The notes beneath the pieces are model-generated. The model did not search any database and was not told where the DNA came from. It saw only the letters and a program-made list of their open reading frames with translations. 64,000 bases of DNA from Flammula alnicola (taxonomy: Eukaryota; Basidiomycota; Agaricomycetes; Agaricales; Strophariaceae): contig JADNRV010000001.1 in the NCBI GenBank assembly GCA_015499995.1, forward strand, positions 1 through 64,000. Direction: 5' to 3'. Shown piece by piece: positions 23,280 through 32,159 of the stretch (its first letter is position 1; each line of letters opens with the position of its first letter). A program made the position numbers and the translations under genes.

Positions 23280-24428
23280 ATGTCTACGGAACGCACGTTG
23301 CGTTCGCGCACACGCCAGATGTCGACGCCCGCTGTGGAGGATGACATTCCTTCGCAGGGGCACCCCGAGTCGGTCGACGACGACGTTGACGACTCTGCCG
23401 CCAGGGATTTGATGGTCCCTGACGAGCACCCTACCTCTCACTCGTCGAGTGATGGGGAGGAGGATTCACGTGCTCCCCCTGTGGGAGTCGCACGCGCGCA
23501 GGCACCGGGCCCAGATGGGACGATTGCCGATACAAATAGCCGCGGGCGTCCTTCGGGAGTCCGCCGGGCTGTGGGTATTCCTTCGAGGAATGAAGGACCT
23601 ACCAGTAGTACTACTATGTATGTTCCGGAAGCCAATGTACCAGACTTGGTGGAATTGAGTTCCGAGGAGATTCGAAAAGCAATGAAGGCTGTTTCTGAAA
23701 GCAAAGCACAGGTTGATGTGTTATTACCATTTATGGATGCAATCTTAAATCGTCTAGATTACCTAGAAGGGAAATATTCTAAACCGGCCGAAAGCTTGGG
23801 TGATCAAGGTTCCGAACCAAATGGGGATGAAGAGTCTGAAGGTTACCCCGAGATAGAATATCAGGATGACAGGGCTGAGCCGTCTGATAAAGGCAAGGGA
23901 ACGGATCCCCGTGAATGGGGAAATGTAAACATACCTGAGGCTGATTTGAATATCGAAGGACAGCGTGTGAGATTTGCGGAAATAGCTGCAGAACAGAATA
24001 ACAATGGTAGTATTGAGAATAACGGACATCCGACGGTTGAAAACTCGGAAGATAGGCTGAACAGATTATATGAAGCCTATATGACGGAGAAATTGAACGT
24101 TGAAAAGGCTAGGAAATTTACCAAACAGGGAGCGCCTAATGAGCGCATTTCGGACAGTCCTTTGTCTAAAGACCTGGAGGATATTATTGGCCACGATATG
24201 TCATTCATGACACCGGAAGTTCATCATAAAAATACCGCGTTGTTGCCAAGCACGCAGCTTAATCCTTCAAGCCTGGTTGGAAAACTTCTCAATGGGAATT
24301 CTGGACGAACCGTTTTGGGAGATATTACGAACACGATTGTTCACCCAGAGCAAGGGAATTCACAATACATGAATGATATTTTCACTCAGAATGACACTGC
24401 GCGGCCAACGGCTTTAGCGACATCATGA
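23280..24428 (+). CDS. Retrotransposon ORF1, 382 aa, function unknown
   Basis: This is the first ORF after the leader, starting MSTERTLRSRTRQMSTPAVE. The N-terminal half is acidic and Ser-rich. Around residues 125-160 there is a short predicted helical block (EEIRKAMKAVSESKAQVDVL), followed by acidic linkers and a polar tail. No zinc knuckle, capsid, protease or other known domain is visible. It ends with TGA at 24426-24428, only two codons before the Gag-Pol ATG and in the same reading frame. Translation of the downstream ORF may therefore use readthrough or reinitiation. It could supply a Gag-like matrix or chaperone part absent from ORF2. Confidence 0.85.
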   Translation: MSTERTLRSRTRQMSTPAVEDDIPSQGHPESVDDDVDDSAARDLMVPDEHPTSHSSSDGEEDSRAPPVGVARAQAPGPDGTIADTNSRGRPSGVRRAVGIPSRNEGPTSSTTMYVPEANVPDLVELSSEEIRKAMKAVSESKAQVDVLLPFMDAILNRLDYLEGKYSKPAESLGDQGSEPNGDEESEGYPEIEYQDDRAEPSDKGKGTDPREWGNVNIPEADLNIEGQRVRFAEIAAEQNNNGSIENNGHPTVENSEDRLNRLYEAYMTEKLNVEKARKFTKQGAPNERISDSPLSKDLEDIIGHDMSFMTPEVHHKNTALLPSTQLNPSSLVGKLLNGNSGRTVLGDITNTIVHPEQGNSQYMNDIFTQNDTARPTALATS

Positions 24429-24434
24429 TTCCGC

Positions 24435-27400
24435 ATGTTAGCACCGACAACGCCAACGGTCTATCATGGCGACGAGGACTCTATGAAGTTCGTGAAATAT
24501 GTCACGCAGTGTAAACGGTTCTGCCAGGAAGCGGCGCTTCCCCCGACTGCGCAAATACCACGCTGTGCAGACTACTTACAAGGAAAAGCATACAAGTTCT
24601 ATTCTACTATGGTTGGGATGGACGAGCACAACTGGACCCTAATGGACTTTTTCAAGGGGTTGTATGACTACTGCTTCCCCCCTGATTTCCGCCTGAAGCA
24701 ACGCCGTAAATTGGAGAACCTGATGCAGGGGTCAATGACGGTGAAGGAATATGCGGCGGAACTCAATCTACTGTACCGCTTAGTGGGTGCATCACACCCA
24801 GAACAACGCGTGGATAAATTATGGAATGGATTGCGTGCGGAACTACAAACAGCCCTCTGGAAGGAGGGGATGGATTATCGGCAAGCGACTTGGGAAGAGG
24901 TCATCGCGGTCGCAACTCATCATGAAATGGCAGATCGTATGGATATGAACAACCGAAGGTTGAATCGGCCAACACCTGAGCTACCGCGCAACAGTAATTT
25001 CAGACGGGATCGCGGTGAGCGCAGTAACAATGCACGCACCTCAAATTACCGAGACCAGCAGGACCATCGCCCAAACAACAGACCCGTGTTCGCGGGCGGA
25101 TCTCGCGGTACAGGTACCTATCCACCGCGGAACAATGGGGCCTTCAGGCCCAGAGAAAATAGTGTTAGTACCATTGGAAATAGGTCCAATGCACCCAAGC
25201 GAGACGTACCGAAATCGGCGCATGAAGCACAGGCAAAATGCCATCGATGCGCGGAAATTGGGCATTACGAGCGACACTGCCCAAAGGGCCAGTCGATCCG
25301 GGCGAGCGCGTCGCGTCCAGACAAGCCGCCGGGTCTGAAATCATTTAACATTGAGGTGATGACCGATATGGAGGAGACACTCACGTTGGTTGGTGATTCT
25401 ACCACTGCACCAGCAGAGGGAACCACATACTACATGAGTGTTGAAAGCGCAATGTGTGAACCCAACGCAGATGCGCGTTCGGACACAACTACGAGCACCG
25501 AGGACTTTGACATATTCGAAGAGTTCGTGTCTATTGTTAGCGCAGATGATGCGGAGATCTTACCGGGCAATGGGGTCACGGGCGCTACGATCGAGGATCT
25601 GTTCGTGCCTAAAGGGAAGATCGGGACCATGGGGTCTCCCATGAGTTCCTTGATTCGTCATGAACTAAATGCGGCTAGACCATTCCTGGGTGATCCCCAG
25701 GATGAAGCAGATGAGGAAACCCGGTTTGTGGTATATGAAGTCGATAGTGGGCGGAAATTTGTAGTAATGGACACGGTTACAGGTGATGACGAGATTATCA
25801 ACGCAAATATTGCAATGCGTGCAGATTTTCTCGTGGCGCGATGGTACGCAATCAAATGCACGCAGCGGTACCGGATGCGAGTAACGCCGCTGCCGCGCTG
25901 GCATATACCGCGACGCGCAGTGAATATTTTTGGGCGAAACGCCGCATGGAAACTCAATTATGGCAGGAGTTTCTACGATTATTGTTTCATTGACTCTCTG
26001 GATTTTCGTGCGGTTTCACCTCGGTTTGAGGTGTACTGGACACCAGAGGAATGGTGCTACAAAGTGCAGGATGATACCCTGGGCTTGGTGTTTGGCTTAT
26101 CACCTGCTAAAGTGCATAATCCGAGATTTAACATTCACACTTGGTACAAGCGTCGTATGCGTGACTATTTGCGGCTGCACATGGAATATGATGGAATCCG
26201 CGGACTCTTCTATCCAGAAAAGCCGGAGGACGAGGATGATGAAGATTTCTTCTATTTCCGCGATTACTATAACCGCGCGGCAAGGATAAACCAAGACCCA
26301 GATGCGTGGGTAGACATAAACACGGATGGAGATTCTGTGGGATGTTACGCAACTAGTACTTACACCGAGAATACTACAATTCCCGCCGTGCAGCGAAATG
26401 CATCAATTACTAAAGATCCTTCACGCGTGGTCCCTAATCCCATCACTATTGTGGTGCACATTGATGGAAAGGCAGCCCGAGCGCTCATCGACACGGGCTC
26501 GCTGTGTGATTTCATGTCATCTACGCTGGTGGACCAGCTGAAGCTACGCAAGCAGGAGCTAGCGACGCCGCTGACGGTCCAACTTGCCGTTCTTGGATCT
26601 CGATCAAAAGTTAATTATAGAGTCGACGCTAAATTTAGCTATCAAGGGATCAGCGAGATCCGATCGTTCGATATTATTAACCTATCCAGCTATGACCTGA
26701 TACTGGGGACGCCGTTTCTGTACCAGCATCAAGTCATGGTGGGGTTTAATGAAACAAGAATTGTCATTGGGAGTAACGAGTCATTGGCTATACGAGGATC
26801 AGCAGTGCGCACTCTCTCGTCAAGGACAGCACAACTCAGAGAAGAAAACCTGGACGACGTGAGAGAATATCTCAAACGCCTGGCAGAACCGCTGTGTAAA
26901 ACGGCGGTGGAAACCGATCTGCCACCGCTAAGAGCTATCAATCACCGAATTGACTTGATCAATGATGAGCAGATTTACCCGTGGCGTGCGGCACGCTGCC
27001 CGGAAGCTTTCATGAAGCAATGGGTGGATAAACGCAATGCATATATTCAAACTGGGCGTTGGGAGATGACCAACGCCCGTAATTCAGTCCCTATGATGTA
27101 CATACCAAAGCCGGGTAAACCAGGAGAAGTACCTAAGTTACGAACGGTCATTGACCTGCGTGCGCGCAACGCAAACACGAAGAAAATGACAAGCCCGTTG
27201 CCTGACATCGATGCAATCATGCGCCATGTAGCATCAAAAAAGTACCGTACCGTACTAGACTTGAAAGATGCATATGAGCAGGTACGGGTGGAGCCGGATG
27301 ATGTCTGGAAGACGGCGTTTGCGACGCCGAATGGAAATATGGTCAGCCGTGTCTTGCAGATTGGCGATGCCAACGCGCCGGCGACATATCAAACGCTGAT

Positions 27401-30400
27401 GAATCATTTATTTTCGTCTTACATTGGGAGGTTCCTGGATGTTTACCTGGATGATATTGTTATCTACTCAGATACACTAAAGGAGCACATTGAACATGTT
27501 ACAATTGTGCTGGACATTCTGAAGAGGGAGAAACTGTATTTATCTGCGTCTAAGTTAGACTTCCTGTGCAAAAAGGTCAAGATACTGGGACGGATGGTGG
27601 ACGATGAAGGCATACAGATGGATCCGTACAAAGTCGATTCCATCACCAAGTGGAAAACACCGACGACGCGCGAGTTACTCAGAGGGTTTCTCGGCGCCGC
27701 GGGATATTTGGCTGATGACATCAATCGCGTACGGATTCCTATGGGGGTGTTACACACATTAACGAGCGACGCCGTACCGTTTCGTTGGGATTTTACACAC
27801 CAGAGAGCATTCGAGGAAATCAAGGAGCTCGCAAACGGGTGCAGAGACCACCATAGGCGCCCAGTCGACCACTCGGAGGGCGCGCCGCCGATCAACCTGA
27901 TTACCGACGGGTGTATCACCGGGGTAGCAGGCGTAATTAGCCAAGGTGACGACTGGAAGAAAGCGCCGATCGCGGCGTTCTACTCGGCGAAATTGAGCCC
28001 GGCACAGCAGAATTACGCCGTTCACGAGATAGAGATGCTCGCGGGGTTGGAAACAATGATGAGGTATCGGGATATTCTATTGGGCGTTCATTTTCGATGG
28101 TACACAGATCATAAAGGATTAGTTACCTTGTTACAGCACAAGGATGTGTCCGGACGGAGGGCGCGCTGGCTTGAGAAGCTAGCGACATTTGATTTTGAAG
28201 TAATCTATGTCCCTGGCGAGGAGAACACTATGAGCGACGCTCTCTCGCGCATATATTCTAATGACGCACCTGGGACCGTGCGAGCGCCTAGTAAATATAC
28301 CGAATATGATGACACTAGCGCGTCTATGGAGGCGGCGTGTCATTCCGTCGCGGCTCCAGTGCTTGTGGGGCTAGAAGCTTGCGCCGCTACGAATGTCAAC
28401 TACGTGGGGTGCAAATCCAAAAAGGTTCGAGAGCGTGAGGGTGCGGAGTCAGGACGCGCTGAGGCATCAGACGAGTTTGCGGCGCGTGTGAAGGGTTCAT
28501 TTGCACTGAAGGGCCCACAACGCTTGGTGATTCGGGTGCCTGCAACGAAACCGCCTGCGGTGGGGAGTACGTCGGAGGAGATTGTTTCAGAGGACGTACC
28601 TTTGGAATTTGAGTACAACTTCTCGGATATACCACCGCTGGACCTCACGAAGGAGTTGGACGATATTGATGTGCTAGCAGAGATTAAGGGACGGTACGCA
28701 GAGGACGTACTGTTCGCGCCTATCGCCGCTAAACCGAGTGAACACAAGGCGTTCCACTTTGACAACGCCGAGCGTTTGTTGTTCCTCGCGCAGAACGGCA
28801 AACGACTCCTATGTATACCGAATATTAAGGTTCGAGGGCGTTCGGTGCGTGAGGTGGTAATATCGGAAGCGCATACACTACTGGCGCACCTTGGCTTTCG
28901 GAAAACATATGACTATCTGCGTGATTTCGTGTGGTGGAAGACGATGTCGGCGGATATCGAGAAATATTGTCAGTCGTGTGCGACGTGTAAACGAAGTAAG
29001 GCGTCAAATCAAAAGCCGTACGGGTTATTGAACCCTTTGGTGGTTCAAACCGTGCCCTGGGAAGCAATAGGCATTGACTTCGTGGGACCTCTTCCAGAAT
29101 CCAGGAATAGAGACGGCGTGTTTGATTCGGTCACCACGGTTATCGACTTGTTCACAGGGATGGTGCATCTAATTCCCAGCCGCACGAATTACACGGCTAG
29201 ACAAGTCGCTGAATTAGTATTCGCGGAGGTCTATAAGTTGCACGGCCTACCGCGCGCAATTATCAGTGACCGTGATCCCTTGTTCACGAGCCATTTTTGG
29301 CAGGAATTACACAAGTTGATAGGGACGAAACTGAACATGTCCAGCGCGTTCCATCCAGAATCGGACGGGGCGACGGAACGGGCGAATAAAACGATCGGCC
29401 AGATGCTGCGTGTGTGCATCAGCACAGATCAGAAAGACTGGGTTAGCAAGTTACCCGCAATCGAGTTTGCCATTAATTCTGCCCGCTCAGAGACTACGGG
29501 CTTTGCGCCATTCTTTTTGAACACTGGACGGGTACCTCGTTCATTTATTTGGGACGCAAATAAGCCGGAAGGATTCCCGGGGGTGCGGACATTTGCTAAG
29601 AAGATGAGGACTGCAATCATGCGCGCGCATGACTCAATTATTGCGGCGCGCGTCAAATCAGTGCGCAACGCTAACAGAAAGCGCATTCAAGCGCCGTTTC
29701 AGCTGAATGATTTCGTGTTTTTGTCTACAAAGAATTTGTCTTTTCCTAAAGGGATGAGCAGGAAATTATGTCCTAAATATGTGGGACCTTATCCTATTAC
29801 AGAGGATTTTGGAAACCACTCTTACAGAGTGAAGTTACCTGTGGGCTTGGTGAAGCGTGGGTTACATGACGTATTTCACGCGTCTTTACTCCGGATACAC
29901 GTGCCGAACGACGATCGTCTATTTCCGGGGCGCTTAGATACCCAGATCTTCGATCTCGAAGATCTGGAGGGCGAGTGGATGGTGGATCAGATAATAGGCC
30001 ACAAAAATGACGGTGACATAACAATGTTCCGAGTGCTATTCAAATCAGGAGATGTGAGTTGGCTCCCCCAGGACCAACTCAAGCATTTAATTGCTTTTGA
30101 CCAATACATGGAAGCTATGGGCGCGCAAAATGTTGAAGCGCTCAAGGATGACGGTCCTCCTGTCCAGCCGGCCATGGGATTTTCGGCAGGACTAGAGATT
30201 AAAAAGTACAAAGGCTCACGCATAACCGAGTGGTTGGACAGAATTGTTCTAAATTCCCCAACGGTGTCTTCTATTGCGACAATGAGCAAACGCACATCCA
30301 AACCCAAAACTTCTCCCATCAAACCTTCTATTTCTGATACGTCTAACTCGGCTACCACCATTACATTACCTACATCTTCTTTTGTGATTGCTCCCATCGC

Positions 30401-30677
30401 TTCTTTACCCGACTCCGAGGACCCCAACCCGCTACAAGTAACCACTACCTCCCTGGCCTCACTGCACGTCAACGAAAACGCTGTCTCTCTCGATGCCACT
30501 ACCACGAGCGCACCAGCCACCACCGAGAACACGGACACCGACGGGTTTTTCGACGAACTCCCGGATCCTACTGTCGCCGCTGTCGAAGTAACTCCAGCCG
30601 CCCAGCACACCCCCGCGTCGCCGGTCGAGGAATCCATGTCTGACTACGAGGCCGCGTCCCACCTCTTCATGCAATAG
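24435..30677 (+). CDS. Gag-Pol polyprotein (Ty3/gypsy), 2080 aa
   Basis: Residues 1-170 form a retrotransposon Gag domain (YHGDEDSMKFVKYVTQCKRF to HHEMADRMD). A CCHC zinc knuckle, CHRCAEIGHYERHC, lies near 268. A roughly 350-residue region with no obvious retroelement match follows. An aspartic protease DTG is near 686 (ALIDTGSLCDFM). The reverse transcriptase has VLDLKDAYEQV and VYLDDIVIYSD (YLDD near 1004). RNase H begins INLITDGCITGVAG (about 1155). Integrase has an HHCC finger (AHTLLAHLGF, then CQSCATCKRS) and a DDE core (GIDFVGP, ISDRDPLF, DGATERANKT, about 1546, 1611 and 1647). A chromodomain-like module starts EGEWMVDQIIGHKN (about 1846). A Thr/Ser/Pro-rich tail of about 200 residues ends the protein. 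All catalytic residues seen are intact. Frames on the opposite strand are shadows. Confidence 0.96.
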   Translation: MLAPTTPTVYHGDEDSMKFVKYVTQCKRFCQEAALPPTAQIPRCADYLQGKAYKFYSTMVGMDEHNWTLMDFFKGLYDYCFPPDFRLKQRRKLENLMQGSMTVKEYAAELNLLYRLVGASHPEQRVDKLWNGLRAELQTALWKEGMDYRQATWEEVIAVATHHEMADRMDMNNRRLNRPTPELPRNSNFRRDRGERSNNARTSNYRDQQDHRPNNRPVFAGGSRGTGTYPPRNNGAFRPRENSVSTIGNRSNAPKRDVPKSAHEAQAKCHRCAEIGHYERHCPKGQSIRASASRPDKPPGLKSFNIEVMTDMEETLTLVGDSTTAPAEGTTYYMSVESAMCEPNADARSDTTTSTEDFDIFEEFVSIVSADDAEILPGNGVTGATIEDLFVPKGKIGTMGSPMSSLIRHELNAARPFLGDPQDEADEETRFVVYEVDSGRKFVVMDTVTGDDEIINANIAMRADFLVARWYAIKCTQRYRMRVTPLPRWHIPRRAVNIFGRNAAWKLNYGRSFYDYCFIDSLDFRAVSPRFEVYWTPEEWCYKVQDDTLGLVFGLSPAKVHNPRFNIHTWYKRRMRDYLRLHMEYDGIRGLFYPEKPEDEDDEDFFYFRDYYNRAARINQDPDAWVDINTDGDSVGCYATSTYTENTTIPAVQRNASITKDPSRVVPNPITIVVHIDGKAARALIDTGSLCDFMSSTLVDQLKLRKQELATPLTVQLAVLGSRSKVNYRVDAKFSYQGISEIRSFDIINLSSYDLILGTPFLYQHQVMVGFNETRIVIGSNESLAIRGSAVRTLSSRTAQLREENLDDVREYLKRLAEPLCKTAVETDLPPLRAINHRIDLINDEQIYPWRAARCPEAFMKQWVDKRNAYIQTGRWEMTNARNSVPMMYIPKPGKPGEVPKLRTVIDLRARNANTKKMTSPLPDIDAIMRHVASKKYRTVLDLKDAYEQVRVEPDDVWKTAFATPNGNMVSRVLQIGDANAPATYQTLMNHLFSSYIGRFLDVYLDDIVIYSDTLKEHIEHVTIVLDILKREKLYLSASKLDFLCKKVKILGRMVDDEGIQMDPYKVDSITKWKTPTTRELLRGFLGAAGYLADDINRVRIPMGVLHTLTSDAVPFRWDFTHQRAFEEIKELANGCRDHHRRPVDHSEGAPPINLITDGCITGVAGVISQGDDWKKAPIAAFYSAKLSPAQQNYAVHEIEMLAGLETMMRYRDILLGVHFRWYTDHKGLVTLLQHKDVSGRRARWLEKLATFDFEVIYVPGEENTMSDALSRIYSNDAPGTVRAPSKYTEYDDTSASMEAACHSVAAPVLVGLEACAATNVNYVGCKSKKVREREGAESGRAEASDEFAARVKGSFALKGPQRLVIRVPATKPPAVGSTSEEIVSEDVPLEFEYNFSDIPPLDLTKELDDIDVLAEIKGRYAEDVLFAPIAAKPSEHKAFHFDNAERLLFLAQNGKRLLCIPNIKVRGRSVREVVISEAHTLLAHLGFRKTYDYLRDFVWWKTMSADIEKYCQSCATCKRSKASNQKPYGLLNPLVVQTVPWEAIGIDFVGPLPESRNRDGVFDSVTTVIDLFTGMVHLIPSRTNYTARQVAELVFAEVYKLHGLPRAIISDRDPLFTSHFWQELHKLIGTKLNMSSAFHPESDGATERANKTIGQMLRVCISTDQKDWVSKLPAIEFAINSARSETTGFAPFFLNTGRVPRSFIWDANKPEGFPGVRTFAKKMRTAIMRAHDSIIAARVKSVRNANRKRIQAPFQLNDFVFLSTKNLSFPKGMSRKLCPKYVGPYPITEDFGNHSYRVKLPVGLVKRGLHDVFHASLLRIHVPNDDRLFPGRLDTQIFDLEDLEGEWMVDQIIGHKNDGDITMFRVLFKSGDVSWLPQDQLKHLIAFDQYMEAMGAQNVEALKDDGPPVQPAMGFSAGLEIKKYKGSRITEWLDRIVLNSPTVSSIATMSKRTSKPKTSPIKPSISDTSNSATTITLPTSSFVIAPIASLPDSEDPNPLQVTTTSLASLHVNENAVSLDATTTSAPATTENTDTDGFFDELPDPTVAAVEVTPAAQHTPASPVEESMSDYEAASHLFMQ

Positions 30678-30736
30678 ACCCTGCACCTTTCACGGGTCCA
30701 GTTGCCGCGGACCCGATCCTAACCTTTGATATCGAG

Positions 30737-31447
30737 ATGGCAGACCCTGTTGCCCCTGACGAGGCCCCGGATCACTTCGGCGCTGTCGAGGACTCCAACA
30801 ACTACGACGACATGTTATCGGTCTTCAGCGAACACCTCACTCGGCATGACCAACAACAGCAGCAGGCCGCCGTACCCGCATACATGCACCCGGATGCTAC
30901 TCCGGTCGGACATCATCAGACAATGTCGATCCGGCCCAATCTACGTAATCCGGTCGCTGGGTTCTCACGTCTATTCTTAGCACGTGCGGGCGTCTATCAC
31001 ATCCTTACTGCACGCCACGCCGTCATCGAGACATCCGCGCCGCACCTCAAAACCATCCTCCGCTATGCCGCCGAAATGAACAACACCAGGAAGCACCCAG
31101 GCCGGCGCATCCAGGCCGTCCTGCCTGCCGGATATTCTGAGGTCGCCGACGCGCTCAATGCGGACCCCGCGCAAGGCGGGCGCCTCCCCATCATCATGGC
31201 CAATGGGACTGTCCATTACTCGCAACCAAACTACCCACTTCGCATCGATTACCCGTCTCCCGAGCGTATAGCGGCCGCCCTCGCATTACAGGACCTCATG
31301 GGTGAGGATGCCGATCCACGGTTGATGCAGAACATTGCCGTTCACGCGGCCGCCGAGAGTTTTGGCCTCCGCAGCAGGCGCGGCAACGCCGGACTTGGAC
31401 TCGGACGTGGAGCCGGACCTAGCCGCAAGAGGGGGCGTCACTTCTAA
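30737..31447 (+). CDS. Retrotransposon accessory ORF3, 236 aa
   Basis: This ORF follows Gag-Pol after 59 nt and lies in a different frame, between integrase and the 3' LTR, where env lies in retroviruses. It starts MADPVAPDEAPDHFGAVEDS, has a central ordered-looking block (GFSRLFLARAGVYHILTARH, KTILRYAAEMNNTRKHPGRR) and ends in a Gly/Arg-rich basic tail (GLGRGAGPSRKRGRHF) suggesting nucleic-acid binding or nuclear entry. It has no signal peptide or membrane segment, so it is not an envelope protein. A CTAAC plus AG just before the ATG resembles a splice branch point and acceptor. The function is unknown. Confidence 0.8.
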   Translation: MADPVAPDEAPDHFGAVEDSNNYDDMLSVFSEHLTRHDQQQQQAAVPAYMHPDATPVGHHQTMSIRPNLRNPVAGFSRLFLARAGVYHILTARHAVIETSAPHLKTILRYAAEMNNTRKHPGRRIQAVLPAGYSEVADALNADPAQGGRLPIIMANGTVHYSQPNYPLRIDYPSPERIAAALALQDLMGEDADPRLMQNIAVHAAAESFGLRSRRGNAGLGLGRGAGPSRKRGRHF

Positions 31448-31606
31448 GTACCGCGTCCCGCGCTATTCCCCAGAACACTGATTTTATTCTCAAAATGGTC
31501 TAATGCTACCTTACTTTCCCGCCCCCTTTATTGTTCCGAAAACTTAGCATAAAAAAAACGGTCTATTAAAAATACTTATCTTACATTTCTAGTAACGTTA
31601 CGAGAT

Positions 31607-31628
31607 AGCTGATGTTGTCACATCAGCT
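31607..31628. repeat. Hairpin next to the 3' LTR
   Basis: AGCTGATGT, loop TGTC, then ACATCAGCT: a perfect 9-bp inverted repeat ending 10 nt before the 3' LTR. Confidence 0.8.
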
Positions 31629-31638
31629 GGAGGGCGTA
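31629..31638 (+). other. Weak polypurine-tract candidate
   Basis: GGAGGGCGTA immediately before the 3' LTR is only partly purine. It is the best candidate for plus-strand priming by position, though short for a polypurine tract. Confidence 0.35.
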
Positions 31639-31898
31639 TGTGACGGATCGGCCGCGTGCAAGGCACGCGGCCACTTACTGATCTTATCTTATCTTTCCCG
31701 GGCTGCTCTCGCATCCCTTTCGGTTACCCTTCCGCTTTCTCCCCCGTTATCCGTACGATTACATAACCAGTACTGCCGTAGAGTATATAAGGCCAGCCTC
31801 GACATCCTGTTGAGGTGGCCTGGAAATAACAGCTTTTTACCCTGTCTGTTTCTAAGGTCTCAGTGTGCCGAGACTCGTGCTTCTCACGCCTCGTCACA
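31639..31898 (+). repeat. 3' LTR
   Basis: 260 bp, TGTGACGG...CGTCACA, read as identical to the 5' LTR along its whole length. Confidence 0.97.
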
Positions 31899-31903
31899 AT
31901 TTT
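31899..31903. repeat. Target-site duplication, right copy (ATTTT)
   Basis: ATTTT directly after the 3' LTR, identical to 22855-22859. Confidence 0.9.
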
Positions 31904-32159
31904 TCATCACTACCGTGTGATTTTACCCGTTGTCGCAAGTACACCAACTTTCGTCTTGAAATGCTGCTTCATGTGATGTCATGATATGCCGCCATCATGT
32001 GCGAGGAATTCTCTCGGATAAGATATCCGAACGGGAGCAGTAGTATAAAGATGTTCCCTCGCTAGTAGCAGCTATGTAGTAGCTTGGTAAGGAACCCTTC
32101 TTGTCGGGTCCCAAATCGTGGACGTCGACCTTTACCGGTACTCTTCAAAAAAAGAAGGG

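Larger units (their letters stand above)
22860..31898 (+). mobile_element. Complete Ty3/gypsy LTR retrotransposon, three ORFs, 9039 bp
   Basis: Two 260-bp LTRs, read as identical, flank a 160-nt leader, ORF1 (23280-24428), a Gag-Pol polyprotein (24435-30677) and ORF3 (30737-31447). The domain order in pol is protease, reverse transcriptase, RNase H, integrase, which is the Ty3/gypsy order. LTRs start TGTGACGG and end CGTCACA, and a 5-bp ATTTT duplication flanks the element. All ORFs are open and the catalytic motifs are intact. Identical LTRs imply a recent insertion, and the element may still be mobile. It lies between the upstream region of an oxygenase and an MFS transporter whose ATG is only 257 bp from the 3' duplication. 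Confidence 0.97.

Noticed and set aside
30737..31447. ORF3 as an envelope gene
   Set aside because: It has neither signal peptide nor membrane segment.
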